This document shows, piece by piece, positions 10,669 through 24,769 of a DNA stretch of 64,000 nucleotides. Source of the stretch: Rhytidiadelphus loreus (taxonomy: Eukaryota; Streptophyta; Bryopsida; Hypnales; Hylocomiaceae); the NCBI GenBank assembly GCA_947034895.1, contig OX344763.1:2482501-2546500 (forward strand), given 5' to 3'. Position 1 is the stretch's first letter; each line of letters opens with the position of its first letter. Made by a program: the position numbers and the translations under genes. Below the pieces are notes generated by a model. The model was not told the DNA's origin and did no database searches. It worked only from the letters and a program-made list of their open reading frames with translations.

Positions 10669-10943
10669 CGGCCTGTAGCTTAACCAACATGCATGTAACT
10701 TACTCTACATAACGATGGCCTGGTGGTGGGATATATCCCAGTCCGAACCGGTTCCGTTGAGGGACTTCATTTACGCACACAGGGAATTTGTCCCCGACTG
10801 GATCCACCGCTATAGCTTCAAGATTGTTGCGCAAAACTAAAGTCCAAAATACCAAAATGTGCATGTGTGTGTGGAGACGCGCGGGAGCCAAGTAATACGT
10901 ATAGTAGTTGAACTGAGATTGAAGCCTTGAGTCTGGTATATGT

Positions 10944-11149
10944 CACTATAAGAAAACCATGTCTAAATAGACGGATTTTGTTGAACATCCAATGTAACAA
11001 CCCATGTTTTTATGTCAACAATGACACCCAATGTAACATCTTCATGTTGTATTAGATGTCATGTTTGACATAAAAACATGGGTTGTGACATTGGATGTCC
11101 AACAAAATTCGTCTACTTGGACATTGAAAAACACTAGTTTCTTATAGTG
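10944..11149. mobile_element. CACTA hairpin MITE, 206 bp, 3-bp target duplication TGT
   Basis: Begins CACTATAAGAAA and ends TTTCTTATAGTG, flanked on both sides by TGT. The two arms pair over most of the length (for instance AACCCATGTTTTTATGTCAA with its inverted copy), so the whole element is one imperfect hairpin. No coding capacity. Confidence 0.9.
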
Positions 11150-11169
11150 TGTATTGCAAATAAATAAAA

Positions 11170-11918
11170 ATTCAATTTTTTTTGGGGGAAAACTAAAATT
11201 CCACTCAATTTCTTAAGAGACAAATAAAGCAAATTAACATTTTCAATCAAAAAACCAATAGTATTTCAGAAAATTATTATTTTCATTAATATTTTTAAAA
11301 ACATATGTTGAAGAAATATCTTGGGAGTACATATAAAAATTTCTCAACAAAAACATTCATATTCATGTTTGAAAAAATAGTAAGTAGAAAAAGTAGATAA
11401 TAATTTGAAATACTAAATTCATACAAATTTAGGTGTGAGATTAGAAAAATACCCATCCCAATGGTTGTAATGTTGTAATAAACAATCTACATCTTTTTTT
11501 CTTTTTTTTCCTTTTAACTTTTTGAAAGCTCAGTGAAATAAAGGACCTCAATTTTTTTTTTAAAGTGGAGATTTAATCATTGTCCGCAAATTGAAACTCC
11601 TCGTTGCTTTCATATCATTAATTGAAATGGAATGATCTAGAGCTTTCTACATACACAAAATTCTAGAAAACCAATATCAAATTTATGTTTTCAAAAACAA
11701 TGATTACTCTGGGTCCATTGGGTTGCTCCAGTTGGAAAAGAATTACACATCATGCAATTACACCTTTTTAACCATGAAGTCAAAAGTTACAAAAATTGTT
11801 GCACCTTCCAAGTACAAATTGCATGCAAATTTCAAAATGAAAAAATGAAAATTCCTTTTTGGATGAGCTACCCAAAATTCCTATGATGCCAAAAAAAACT
11901 TGTTTGGTCCTTTAGGGG
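11170..11918. repeat. Dispersed repeat 'R', copy b
   Basis: Shares AATGTTGTAATAAACAATCT and neighbouring text with the copies near 4.06 kb and 29.7 kb. The right end GGTCCTTTAGGGG followed by CTAA resembles the TTAA-element termini, so R may be an old member of that group. Strongly decayed. Confidence 0.55.
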
Positions 11919-13744
11919 CTAAGTGCATTGCCCAAAAGTTCAAATCATAATTTATAAATTCAAAAAATTATGAATCCCACCAAATAAATGTAATCTATAC
12001 ACATTCATCACCTTGTGTTATAAATGAATTCCATTTTTCTTATTCTTCAAAAATTTTATAACACATCTTTGATACGTGTGCATCATTTGGACTTCAAAAA
12101 GTTAAGAGACAAAAACAATGAAAATTTTACTTTATAGACTTTTTAGAAAAATTAAACATGATTGGTTAACACCTTAGGGAATTGGGCTTTAGGGTGTTGA
12201 AATTTTAGGCTCCCCAAAAAATGTCATTAAGGAAGCATATTAACTTTCAATTCACAATTAACTAATTTTGAACTTTCTATACAATTACATCTATTTCTAT
12301 AATTGAGAATGCATTGGTAGGTAGCTAACACTTGTCAAAAACAAAAGTCTTCTTGACTTTTTAGGTTCAAGAATACATAATTCTCAAGCCATACCAATAG
12401 GGCCTTACAAGTATATCAATTTGTCTCATCTCCTAAGGCCGTCTTGCACTTCATATGCTATATTTTGTTTTTTGCCTTATTTGGGATTTTTTTTGCACAT
12501 AAACTTGTGGATAATGCAATTCATATGTTTGATGCACATGTCATCAAATTTAACAAACAAATCATTCTTGATTAAATTCATGTTGATGATTGGATTCACC
12601 TTATCCATTTGTACTCCATTCACTCTTTCTGGATAATGTTGGTTATAGTTTGTTGAAAATATACTTCACTTTGTCCATTATGCTCATGACTAAATATATT
12701 TCTTATTCAACATTTGTACGAGGGTACTTGTAATTCATCGTTCAATACAACCACATGGCATCGCCAATTTTATATATACTTCTTTCCAACATACAACTTC
12801 TATGAAGGAGTACTAGTGGCAAATGGGACGGATGGTTCCCATTCCTAGTACATGATGCTGCAAATGAGACCAAATAATAGGAGAAATTTCTACATATTTT
12901 TTTGTTATAATTGTTGATAATAATTCCCTTTTGTTTCACAGAAGTAATACATGCGCAATTATGAGGTGCTATCTATATTTAAAATGTATTAAAAATAACA
13001 AATATTTCACATAATAAATTTGTCATTATATTACATATGGAGTGATTTGATTCATGGTTTAATTTTCTAAATAAATTTGAAGTGTTGTATACATTTCTTC
13101 TCTAAAAGTGTTCTCAATTTTATTTTCTATATTCATCTTTAGTGTTCTCTAAATTTATTCCACCCCTATAGTCCCATAGTTCCCTCAAGTAACAAAATTG
13201 ATTTCAAGCAACTTCCTCAATTTCTAGATATATTTTTTCAAATTTTCTCAAAAGATTGAAAACTTATGAACTTTGTAGGAATTTAATTTCTATTTCAATT
13301 GGTGTCCGGTAGCAAAAGTTATACTACAAAAAGTCTAAACTTGAATTTGGTGGGAAATAAAAAAAATAAAAAATAAAAAAAAGGAATTTAAAATAAAATT
13401 ATCTTCCAAATATTATTATACTTCTACCTATATGTGAATCTTTGATTCATTCTATTTGGACAAGTGTTGAAAAAGTCATAGAGAATCTTGTTTCTTGAAA
13501 GGATTTTTTTGAGCGAGGGGGCCCCTTGAATTGCTTTGGGGACTTAGGGTGCCATAACATTTCCTCCCAAGCATTGGTTGAAACAAATCTAATATTGGTG
13601 TGCCATGTATCATTGCCACATTCAAAATAAATGTAAGAATATTTTTCTAATTTAGAAAACATTGAAATTCAATATTTTTTATGCACAAAGGAGTGCAAGG
13701 GCGTTGTTGCAATGTGAGAGGTTGCGTTCTTGATATAAATAGAA
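11919..13744. other. Gene-free A+T-rich stretch with decayed repeats
   Basis: No coding frame stands out; the longest frames (about 65-71 codons) show no family signature. Text near 13250-13500 faintly resembles TTAA-element interiors. Confidence 0.5.
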
Positions 13745-13990
13745 AAGTCTATATATTAAACATCTTTGACATGTAGAAAATAAATATTTTAAAATTGTAA
13801 CTATACAAATTCAAACTAGATATGTTAAAGACCACATGAGAAAACACAAAATATCACTCTTCCATTGAAAGATTATAAACTTAAAATTTTGAATGTGATT
13901 TGAAGTCTTTCAATCCTCTTTTTACTTGTCAATAGCAAAAAATTGATCACCAAAAAAATATGAGGTTAAAATGCAAAACATGCATAATCG
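13745..13990. mobile_element. Internal fragment of the T8-type TTAA element
   Basis: Matches the T8 interior, including TTTGAAGTCTTTCAATCCTC and the ACCAAAAAAATAT stretch. Both ends are missing. Confidence 0.65.
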
Positions 13991-14165
13991 AAGTCAACAA
14001 GGTTGTGGACAATCATTTTGGGAGGGAGATAGTTCATTTTTTCCTTCCACATCCTCTTTTTGTCTTTAGTTCTATTTTATGTGTGCTTGGAGCCACTTTA
14101 ATCCACTCTTTTCATGGGCAATACAAGAATCTAGCTTACATGTTATGGAAAAGATGCTCTACCAT

Positions 14166-14271
14166 CACTACTAGAAAATTTTGTTTTTTTGTTGATTTGG
14201 ACAAAAAACTGTTGATTTTTGTCCAAATCAACACGTCCAAATCAACAAAGAAACAAAATTTTCTAGTAGTG
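14166..14271. mobile_element. Tiny CACTA palindrome MITE, 106 bp, target duplication CAT
   Basis: Begins CACTACTAGAAAATTTTG, ends in its inverse, and is flanked by CAT on both sides. The outer arms are 37 bases with a single mismatch, suggesting recent origin. A sister copy lies at 36562-36649. Confidence 0.93.
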
Positions 14272-15558
14272 CATAGAGATCCTTCATTAGATCCATTCAT
14301 CAATTTCCTCTAGAGCCCCTCTAATTTACTTTAGTGGAGCTCATTTCTTTGAGTATTGTAAGACAAGCTTGTATATGTTGCTATTATTTGGTTGACTGGA
14401 AGTCCAAGCCCAAGCCACTAGATAAATACAACATCTATTGCATTCAAGTCATCCACCTAATTACAATTAATTTAACTTCTAGATTCTAGAATAATACTAG
14501 TTCTTAACACCTAAATATCCAAGCCTTTTGAAGTGTGTTTTTCTTATGAAAAAAAACCCATGAACTTATAGTTATCCCCAATGAAGCAAATTCATTTTCT
14601 TTCTTTTCAAAATCTCATTGTATAGATGTTTAAAGAGCTTGGTTGTTAGTATGTCGATCAAGTGTTGAGTGCAAAATTGTTCAAGAGTTGTGAAATTATA
14701 ACAAGAGAAATGCATGTTTCCAAATTTTAGTATGTAGCCCTTCCCTACAATGTCTTAGAAATTTGCATATAAATTTTTTCTGAAATTGGAGGTGACATGG
14801 ACAACTACAAATAATGTAAGCATACTAAAATGCACTTTTTTAAAAACTAAATTTCACATGAAAAGCTATCAAATTCATTACACAATCCACCTTGCACTTG
14901 TTGAAATGCGTTTTCTTTAATTAGTAAAAATCACAAATAACTCCAAATCAACACTTACATGTTGAAATTTTCAATAGTGAAAATCTTTAAAACACTTTAC
15001 TCTTCCCATTGGGACCATTTTCAAAGCAAATGATAAGTACAATTTTTTAGAAATCAAACTAGGTGATATTTGCAAGCTTTGCTTAAAGCTAGAAAGTGAA
15101 GCAAATTTGAAAGTTGTACTCTTCGACTAATGGTACATATATGCCTTTGAGGACCTCTCAAAAATCAAATATTTGCCTTTTTCAGTGAAAAATAAAAGCT
15201 TCTAATATTACTTGTAAATTTTTTAAAAGGGTCCAAGGAATTTGACTGCCAACACCCAAACGAGCTTGAAATTTTGAATTGACCATATATGGTTAGTTCG
15301 GTAGTTAGGGGTTACTATCTTAATTGCAGGACATTACAAAGGATCCAAAGTGTCCAATGAATGACTTTAAGAGAAACTATGGAAACTAAGAATGCACCTA
15401 TTTTTTCTTCTAATCTAAAAACTCATTGTGTCATCCTTCCAGAGGTAATGACAATGCAATATTCTTCAAACAAAAGCTTGCACAAGAGGGGTAATGGACC
15501 CTACTCTATTTTCTATGAAAACTTTTATTTTTCTGCATCCTTGTAACTCTTGAATCCA
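14272..15558. other. Gene-free stretch
   Basis: A+T-rich, no recognised gene or repeat structure. A CCATATATGG box (15283-15292) fits the MADS-protein CArG consensus but has no adjacent gene. Confidence 0.45.
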
Positions 15559-15790
15559 TCATTGATGTAGGAAAGTTTTTGAACTGTTCCAGGTCATCCA
15601 GTAGTTGTACAGAGCCTCCCCGAAGGAGACATCCAGAAATGGTTGGGTGGCGTAGAGGTCAAATCGGTCTACAAAGCCGATGGTGTGGCCTTCGAAGAGC
15701 TCTACGACGTCGGTGAGGTTCAATCCTACATTCTCGAAATTTGCCGAAGAGCATGCTTCCTAGTAAGTTGGTCTTCGCAGCTACTACGAA
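15559..15790 (-). pseudogene. Class III peroxidase fragment (pseudogene)
   Basis: The minus strand reads ANFENVGLNLTDVVELFEG then HTIGFVDRFDLYATQ and PFLDVSFGEALYNYW. This follows the class III peroxidase stretch around the proximal haem histidine (family pattern GLxxxDVVALSGAHTIG...FxxRLY...DPSLDxxFxxxL). The histidine of HTIG is kept, but ALSGA has become ELFEG and the cysteine after HTIG is gone. Upstream, LRRPTY resembles the family GRRD stretch but runs into a stop (TAG). The frame ends at TGA 15559-15561. Neither the distal-histidine region nor a signal peptide is found nearby. It is a short secretory-peroxidase relic, higher in G+C than its surroundings. An isolated exon of a live gene is less likely, given the stops. 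Confidence 0.6.
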
Positions 15791-15799
15791 GGAATCCAA

Positions 15800-16732
15800 G
15801 CCGTCTCAGTGACCATAGCCTAAGTTGACACAGGGACCGCTAGACTAGGATCTCCAAAAAAATATACATGCGCATTTTGGATGCTAATACAGATTCATGA
15901 TGAGCATCGAGTTTTGAATCATAGCATTTACTAGAGGATTTGGAGGATTCCAAGTACGGATTTCTATGTTACAGCTTGAGTTCTTAAATTTGTTGAATGG
16001 AGTGAAATTCAAGAAATCGGCAATTTTTCAAATGGACCTGAAATGAAACTCCCACCAAACCTAGTCCGACGCCTTTGAGTTTGTGAACTAATGGAAAAAC
16101 TGCTATCGCTATTGATATCGTGTTGAACCAGAAGTCAATCAACATTATACAAGTAGAAGAAGAACCACATACAAGTACATACAATTAGAAGAAGAAGCAA
16201 GATAATTATGTGTTCATTATATATATAATATGATACAAGATTACTAAATTTACATAGGTGAGTCTGTGATGATAACCAAGAGCTGTGACGTTCAGTATTC
16301 TAGAAAGTTGCGGCTATTCATTCTACAAGCTAACTAGACAAATTAAGCCTAACATTGCAGACGAGACACTTTAGATAGTAGAAATTTGTATTGTGTAGAT
16401 GTAGCGATTGGATATAAACGTTGAAGTCTACAGTAGGCTTCATACCTTAGGTACCAATTTCAAGAATTTGTCAAATACACAACAAAAAAACACCATATTG
16501 TCTACTTTCCAAAGCTTTATCCCATAATCCCATTAGAGATTAGGTGTCCCAATTTTCATACAACGGATGAATTCAAATACAATATATATTCACCAATATA
16601 CATTCTTCGTGGTCAAAGCAAACACATATTGCTTTCCATTTGTTGTTCCTAAAGGGAGCTATTCTCATTCATTTGGATGTTAGTTGCATCCTTGAAGATC
16701 ATCTATTCTAATGTAGTATTACCAACTAACCA
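15800..16732. other. Gene-free stretch between peroxidase and PRP43 relics
   Basis: Nothing recognised. It contains a short (AT)n tract near 16222-16230. Confidence 0.4.
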
Positions 16733-18657
<1,925 letters not shown>

Positions 18658-18695
18658 TTTTACTACAAATTATTAAACCAAAAGATAATTCCAAC

Positions 18696-18843
18696 GTTCG
18701 AGGAACTAAACTCCAAAAATAAAAATAACAAAGTTCGAGGAACTAAACTCCAAAAATAAAAATAACAAAGTTCAAGGAACTAAACTCCGAAAATGAAAAT
18801 AACAAAGTTCGAGGAACTAAACTCCAAAAATGAAAATATCAAA
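18696..18843. repeat. 37-bp tandem repeat, 4 copies
   Basis: Unit GTTCGAGGAACTAAACTCCA plus an A-rich tail, four times with few changes, directly upstream of the PRP43 relic. A TTTACTT-rich tract follows to about 18895. Confidence 0.92.
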
Positions 18844-19013
18844 TTACTTTACTTTTTTTACTTTACTTCTTTTACTTTCAGTATTTTACTTTCATGACCT
18901 TAGTAGTCCCAACCTTCAGTGTGCAAGAGAGAGGAATAGAGAAGCAACGCAGCAGGACTTGAGGCCAGTGGCGCCATAGCTTCAAGTCAAAAACAAAATT
19001 GTGAGTCTTGGTT

Positions 19014-19330
19014 GAACATTCGGATATAAATCTTCAAATCATAATCAAAAGCATGTGTGCTGTCAATTTTGAAACAAAAGCACGTGTGCTGCTTGAATGT
19101 CTGGACACAAAAACTTCAAAGCTGGAACAAAGGATATGTGTATTGCCTGAACGTCCTAATACAAAAGCATCAAATCTTAGAACAGCGTGTGCGCTGCTTG
19201 AACATCCGGATACAAAAGCCTCAAATTAGAATCAATAGCATGTGTGCTACTCGAATGTCCGAACACAATAGTTTCAAATCTGAAACAAAAGCATATGTGC
19301 TGCTTGAAGATCCGAATATGTAAAGCTTCA
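19014..19330. repeat. Degenerate minisatellite, about 58-60 bp x 5
   Basis: A unit containing GTGTGCTGCTTGAATGTC, ACACAAAA and CTTCAAA recurs with many changes, including GTGCGCTGCTTGAACATCC and ATGTGCTGCTTGAAGATCC. Overlapping frames on both strands are products of the repeat. Confidence 0.8.
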
Positions 19331-19970
19331 AATACGCCCAAGTTTTTTGCAGTTTTGTGAAGAGCATGCCCAAGATACCAGTAGGACTTTGAAGCTTCAT
19401 ATGTTTTGCACACTTAATCCAAATAATGCAGTAATTGATGCATTGGAATCCTACTTTTTTTGCTAACACGAGCATGTAAAATTTGATCAATCTATGCATA
19501 ATGCCAAAAGTGGCAATCATGGGTGTCCAATGCACCTCGATCATCAATCCTGATTTTTTCTTGTCTGCATTGTACCCACAACCAATATGATTGATTAGGT
19601 TGGACTTCCGATTCCTCTGGTTATAAAGTCTCATTGAAGCTAGCACATGCTACACATGGTCTCAATTCTTGTTTCAAGCTTGTCCTTCCTCTTCAAGTGC
19701 AAATACATTTTTTTCAGTATATCTCACTTCCTCGTATATCATTAATTACGACTTGCTTGTGTGCAATTTTTAAGCGGAATTTCTTTGATGCTGTATTAGA
19801 TTGATCATAGCTTCAGACAATCGGTTGCTCAAGATGACGGCATTGCTTCTGTTGCACAGTACGTCAATGCCAAGATAAAGAAAGTGGCAAAATAATCAAT
19901 TCTAGAGATCAGAGCTATTTCTAGAATCAAACGCAGGAAGAGAGTCATGACAAACATGGGATATCCCTTA

Positions 19971-20681
19971 TCAACAAGCACAGGAGAGCAAAGCCAAATA
20001 CAGGACTGTCGAAAGAGTTCCAAATGCTAGCTGTCTGTTTAGGCCGCTTCCTAACGGAGCTGCGGATTTTAGGTAAAGCCGACCTTCCCATGTCAAGCTG
20101 AGCGGCCCATAGAGCTTTGTTGCAGGATTGAAAGCAACTATCTTATCCAAATAAACCAGATGGAAGAGCTTGTCAAAAGTGTCCAAATTCTCCTGAAATT
20201 AAAGTCTTGAGGCGACGAGGGAGCTGTTTCCCCAATTGCAAAATACATTGCTGCAGGCTCAGAGGGGAGTGAGGACCCATGACCGGAGAATGCTCACAGA
20301 GAGAGTATGAATGATGAATTAGGCATATATAGTCCCAAATCATGTGGACTCAGAGGCATTGGAAAAATCTATGGGCGATCGAGAATTTCACGTCTTCACC
20401 TTATCGACAGCAAATGCACCGAAGATCGATGCCTAGTGCAATAGATGAGCACCATGCAAGAATTGACAGCCACGGCATTATATATTGCATACTGTCCCGC
20501 CATGTGTTTTAGAAAAATCTTGAGGAAGGAATCCTCGCCACACCATGTCGATCGATCCTTCTACTGAGTTCTGATTTGGTGGTAAATACTGTACGTAGTT
20601 TCCGACCCAATTTGGCCGAGTAATAGAGGAGAGGGGCACCGAAGCTCCATTTCCATCTGGAAGGAATAAGTTGAAGATCAT
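19971..20681 (-). other. Unrecognised exon-like pieces (minus strand)
   Basis: Composition is less A+T-rich here, and three short frames look coding. 20656-20493 lies between a TTCCTTCCAG acceptor and a GTATGC donor and reads GASVPLSSITRPNWVGNYVQ then YLPPNQNSVEGSIDMVWRGF. About 20290-20210 reads SLPSEPAAMYFAIGETAPSS. 20206-19975, after TTTAATTTCAG, reads LDKIVAFNPATKLYGPLSL then TWEGRLYLKSAAPLGSG. I do not recognise the family. The pieces could be exons of one decayed or live gene on the minus strand; phases were not proven to join. No start codon context is convincing. Confidence 0.3.
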
Positions 20682-20689
20682 AAAGTTTT

Positions 20690-21689
20690 CTATTGTTTTT
20701 CTTTTACTCCATGTTATTTAATTCTGCATGCTCTCTTGTAAAGTTTGTGACAACCCGGCATCTTGAAGGTACTGAGATTCCGTAGATCGATCAATTGCTG
20801 CTCTTGATACCGTGATTTCTGTTTCTTGGTTCATGCTGGATACATTTTGTGACATTTAAGTATATTAACACATGGAGGAGGGTGATTTGGGGGAGATGCA
20901 CAGTTTGGGTACGAGGACAAAATCTGTTGCGACCAAGTTTTTATTTTTGTAAGTGAGTTTTTTATGCAATTTCAAAGTGAGAAGCTGTAGACCACCAAAT
21001 GACGGTACACAACTTCAGTGGCTGTAGACATCTAGTCAAATGTTTACACCACTTGCTACTGTTAACAAAGCTATTGTTTGATGTTGATGGATAAACGGGT
21101 AACAATTGGAGATTGGAAATCAGATGCCTAACAAATTAAAATAATCCTCTGCTTCAAGTGGAGGAGATAAAACAGAGGCAAGGAGTTTAAATGAAATATA
21201 TGGCTGTTTTTTCTGCTGCTACCTAACGGAAGACGAGGGTTTATGTGCTTCAAATTGTACATGGAATGACAAGCTTTAGTCTTGTCTACAAGACGATTTC
21301 CATAATAATTCGTTTCATATTACTGTAGATACTATCAATAACTGGGCAATAATAAAATCACGCAACCTGTTACCATCTCATGAGGATCTTGAATTTTTGG
21401 AAAATATGTATATGTTGAACCACTGACGATTTATCGATTTGTCATCAAACAAGAGCGTATATGGAAATCACTTCTTGTATGTAGCCAACCAAACCCAAGC
21501 AACTTACAAGCAAAGAATCTTCCTCTGTTATTGTACTAACTTGAAGCTCTGATGCGAGTTCAGGAGAAGTTGCAGCTGCTCAATTTCGCTCAGTGATGCC
21601 AAGTTCCAATATTACTGAAGAAGTACTTCTGGTGCCCGTCCTGAAAATGGCACTGAAAATGGCTATTTGGAATTTAACTCTATGTGATA
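20690..21689. other. Gene-free stretch
   Basis: No recognised gene or repeat. Moderately A+T-rich, and possibly upstream sequence for the exon-like pieces on the minus strand at 20.0-20.7 kb. Confidence 0.4.
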
Positions 21690-21966
21690 AGGTGGGTAGC
21701 CTGGGTACCCGGAAAACCGCCACTTTTTTGCTACTGTGTCTAGGATTTAGACGGTCAATTTTCATTGTTTTCTTTTTGTTGGAAAAAGGGGGTTCCAACG
21801 CACTAAAGAGCGCAACATTTGGATACCTTATGCAAAAGTTATGAAGTGTCAAAGTTTTTTTTGTTAGATGTTCTAAAATTGTTTCTCAACTTATGTTGAT
21901 TTTGGAGATGTACACTAATTATTGATGGCGGTTTTAGGCAAGGTGTGCTTTTGGGTGTACCCACCT
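21690..21966. mobile_element. TA-flanked MITE (mariner/Stowaway-like), 277 bp
   Basis: Ends AGGTGGGTA and TACCCACCT with TA on each side (21688-21689, 21967-21968). It has the same length as the 24992-25268 element and shares an interior block in opposite orientation (ACAATTTTAGAACATCTA). TA target duplication is typical of Tc1/mariner. Minus-strand frames across it are not genes. Confidence 0.75.
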
Positions 21967-22264
21967 TATCTACAACAAGAACCATTGCCATATTCATGTT
22001 GGACTCAAAATTAGATTGGAGTTCTTGATGACATTTTTTAACACAATCATGTAAATGGGAGCCTTGGTGAGCAATGTAGCTAATATATGAGACGTGTGAA
22101 GCTTGTTGATCTATATAAGGTAAAACATCCCATAACGGTGAGATCACCCATAGTGGACACCTCATAACCCTATGACGGTTTTCTCAAACCACAATCAATA
22201 TCTAACCTAATACTCATGGAGTGATTAGTGATCGCATTAGGAACACCCAATTTTTTCAGTGTAA

Positions 22265-23104
22265 GAGCATTCCCACAACAAACTCGCCAAACAGGGGCGC
22301 CAAATCACAAAAAATTACTTTCAATTAAATAAGATAATTAAATCCACCAACCATCTCACGTTTGTTGAAAAGTATCTCCATCTTACCTTGAGATTAGAAT
22401 TGAGTAGAGAACTCTTCATAAACATATGAAGTGGTAGGATGTAGAACAACCCATGTGGAATAATGTAAATTAGAATTAGTAGGAGCTCAACCGCTCATAG
22501 TTAAGTCAAAAGTAGTAGTTTTTTTTAATAGAATTTCAAACCTCATTTAGGCATGGTAGAATTTCTTTTTTCAAAACGTTTTGAACTAAGAAAAGTTGGT
22601 AAATGAAGATAAATTTCATTTCCAAAAATCCATTTGAAATTTAGAACCTCCAATCAAAATATATGGACAGTTTTGAGAGAGGAAGTGTGAAATTGTAAAA
22701 AATAATTCCCTTTCAACCCCTCTCTCGAATTTGTCTATAACTTTTGATCAGAGATTCTAAATCTCAAACGGATTTTGGGAGATTAAATTTGTCTTCATTT
22801 ACCAACTTCTATTAGTTCAAAGTGTTTTGAACTTATTTTTTCTACTATGCCTAAATGAGGTTTGAAAATCTATTAAAAAACAAAACCTTACCTACATTTG
22901 ACTTAATTATGAGTAGTTGAGTTCCTACTAATTCTAATTTACATTATCCCACATGGGTTGTTCTACATCCTACTACCTCGTGTGTATATAATGAACTCTT
23001 CCTCTCATCTAAAATTCAATTTTAATTGATAATGTATTAATTACAAGTTTGCCCCATGGTAGGAAGTCCACTCTTGGTGTTGGTGCCTTGTCGTGGGGAT
23101 GCTC
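22265..23104. mobile_element. 840-bp foldback element, PIF/Harbinger (Tourist)-like, TAA duplication
   Basis: Begins GAGCATTCCCACAACAA and ends TTGTCGTGGGGATGCTC, flanked by TAA (22262-22264, 23105-23107). GAGCATCTCCA-type ends with a TAA/TTA duplication are common in plant Harbinger MITEs. The inner arms pair from about 22435 to the centre near 22700 (for example GTAGAACAACCCATGTGG with its inverse near 22960), leaving only a small loop. Transcripts would form a long hairpin. Confidence 0.85.
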
Positions 23105-23107
23105 TAA

Positions 23108-24769
23108 ATCATTGTCAAAAGTGACTTTTTATGGCATTCTACATTAGAAATTATTGTGACCGCTTTAGGTGGTTAAGATGAGCATATTAGGTACACTTCT
23201 TGTTGGTTATAGGGCAGCCTATAGACCATTTTGGGAAGATCACTTCAGAAATACATTATTAATTCACACATTGTCTAAAGAATAAAATTTCAATTGCTCT
23301 CACTATTTCTCACACTTATCTTTGTGTGGAAAAAAATTTGAAAAATTTCAGCAATGGCATGAGGGCAGACTCCAAATTCTGACCACAATAGGCTGATTTA
23401 CCTTACATACTTAAAATGAGGTCTTGGGCAACTTTTTTTCACAAGAAGAAGATTGGCGACCTTCTTGTCAACATGTGACTAAACAGTATTGGAGGGACAT
23501 GCTACAAGAGGCCAAAATCTCATAGTGCTAGTGAAATTTTGGTAGCAAGAAAAGGTTGGTCTTTAAGTTATTAAAAGTGTAGTGCAAGAGGATGTTGCTA
23601 AGAGGCCACTAATTTAGTGACCATATGGCCTCTTGCATTGCATATTGTGTTGATTAAAGGTAAAAATTTGATAATTGAAGCATATTTTGTCTTTGACCTT
23701 TTATTGCGGGGGAACTTCTTGACTTATTTGATAATGTTATGTTTTTTATATTTACATTTGAAACAATTTCTATAATTTTCCATGTCATCTTAGGTATTAT
23801 CAATAACTAACAAGTACTAAACTACTTGATTGTGAACATTTTTTGAAAATTTCAAATTCTCAACGTGATGATTGAATCATCAATACACAGAAACACAAGA
23901 CAAACACAAAAGAAAAATGGGATGAATTGGTCTTCATCTTTTGATTTGTAGTACGTAGCGTGCATCTCCCACATTTGACTTGAATACCGGTACATGAGAG
24001 TTGTAATTATTTATCTAGAACATAGAACATGCTCTATTGAATTATTATTTGTTTTTGAGGTCAACAAAATCAAACACAAGATAACCATTTTTGTCAAGCT
24101 ACTACCCTACGCTAGGATCTAATTCATTAAAAAATTATTCAAAAAATAATTAAATATGGCATCTAATGAAAATTTCTGAAATTATAACATGGCATAATTG
24201 AATAGTATAGAAAATGTTAATGAAAATGATCTTAATCCTCAAAAGAACCACAAAGCCGAAGTTGTGAGTATAGTAAAGCTCCAAGTATCAATTGTGAGTA
24301 TTGCTAAGGATCACAAAATATTTTGAACCCTATAAAAGAAACTTCCAAAACTTCTAAATTGAGTTCATGATAAAAAAAAAATTGACCGAAAAAAGAAATG
24401 GTTTCATACGGGATCTAACGAATATGACCCCGACATACGGTACTTAATAATGCCAACTCAAGTGTAGAATCCCATATACGCTTTATTTTTTGCTCTTTTG
24501 GTCTAAATCCGACTTTGAAAGACTTCGTAGCAGGGTAGGTGTCAAGATATTTATAAAAAAATATTTGACCTATTTACTGATGTGTATGAACTTTTCAGTT
24601 CAAAGCAAAGTTGGTATTCAAAAGATTCATGATCCAAACGTATATATCATGTTGTATTTGGACCCACAACTCATCATTTTCATTTTCAGATGAGAGACAG
24701 TACAAGTTTGGGATACACAGTATGTTCTTGAAAAAAAAGAGAAAAAGAAAAAAAAGAAAAAAACACTTT
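23108..24769. other. Gene-free A+T-rich stretch
   Basis: No gene or element boundaries recognised. Contains an A/G-rich tract at about 24727-24765. Confidence 0.45.

Noticed and set aside
10439..10690. Opposite open frames on both strands
   Set aside because: Created by a 48-bp tandem repeat (multiple of three); no homology recognised.
10700..10891. Minus-strand frame with FGLGYIPPPGH
   Set aside because: Too short and no family match certain; GLGY-type text alone is not enough to call a retroelement protein.
15283..15292. CCATATATGG CArG box
   Set aside because: A 10-base A+T-rich consensus arises by chance in such DNA and no gene start is near.
21580..22165. Overlapping minus-strand frames of 90 and 108 codons
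   Set aside because: They run across the TA-flanked MITE and its inverted ends; the peptide follows the terminal repeats.
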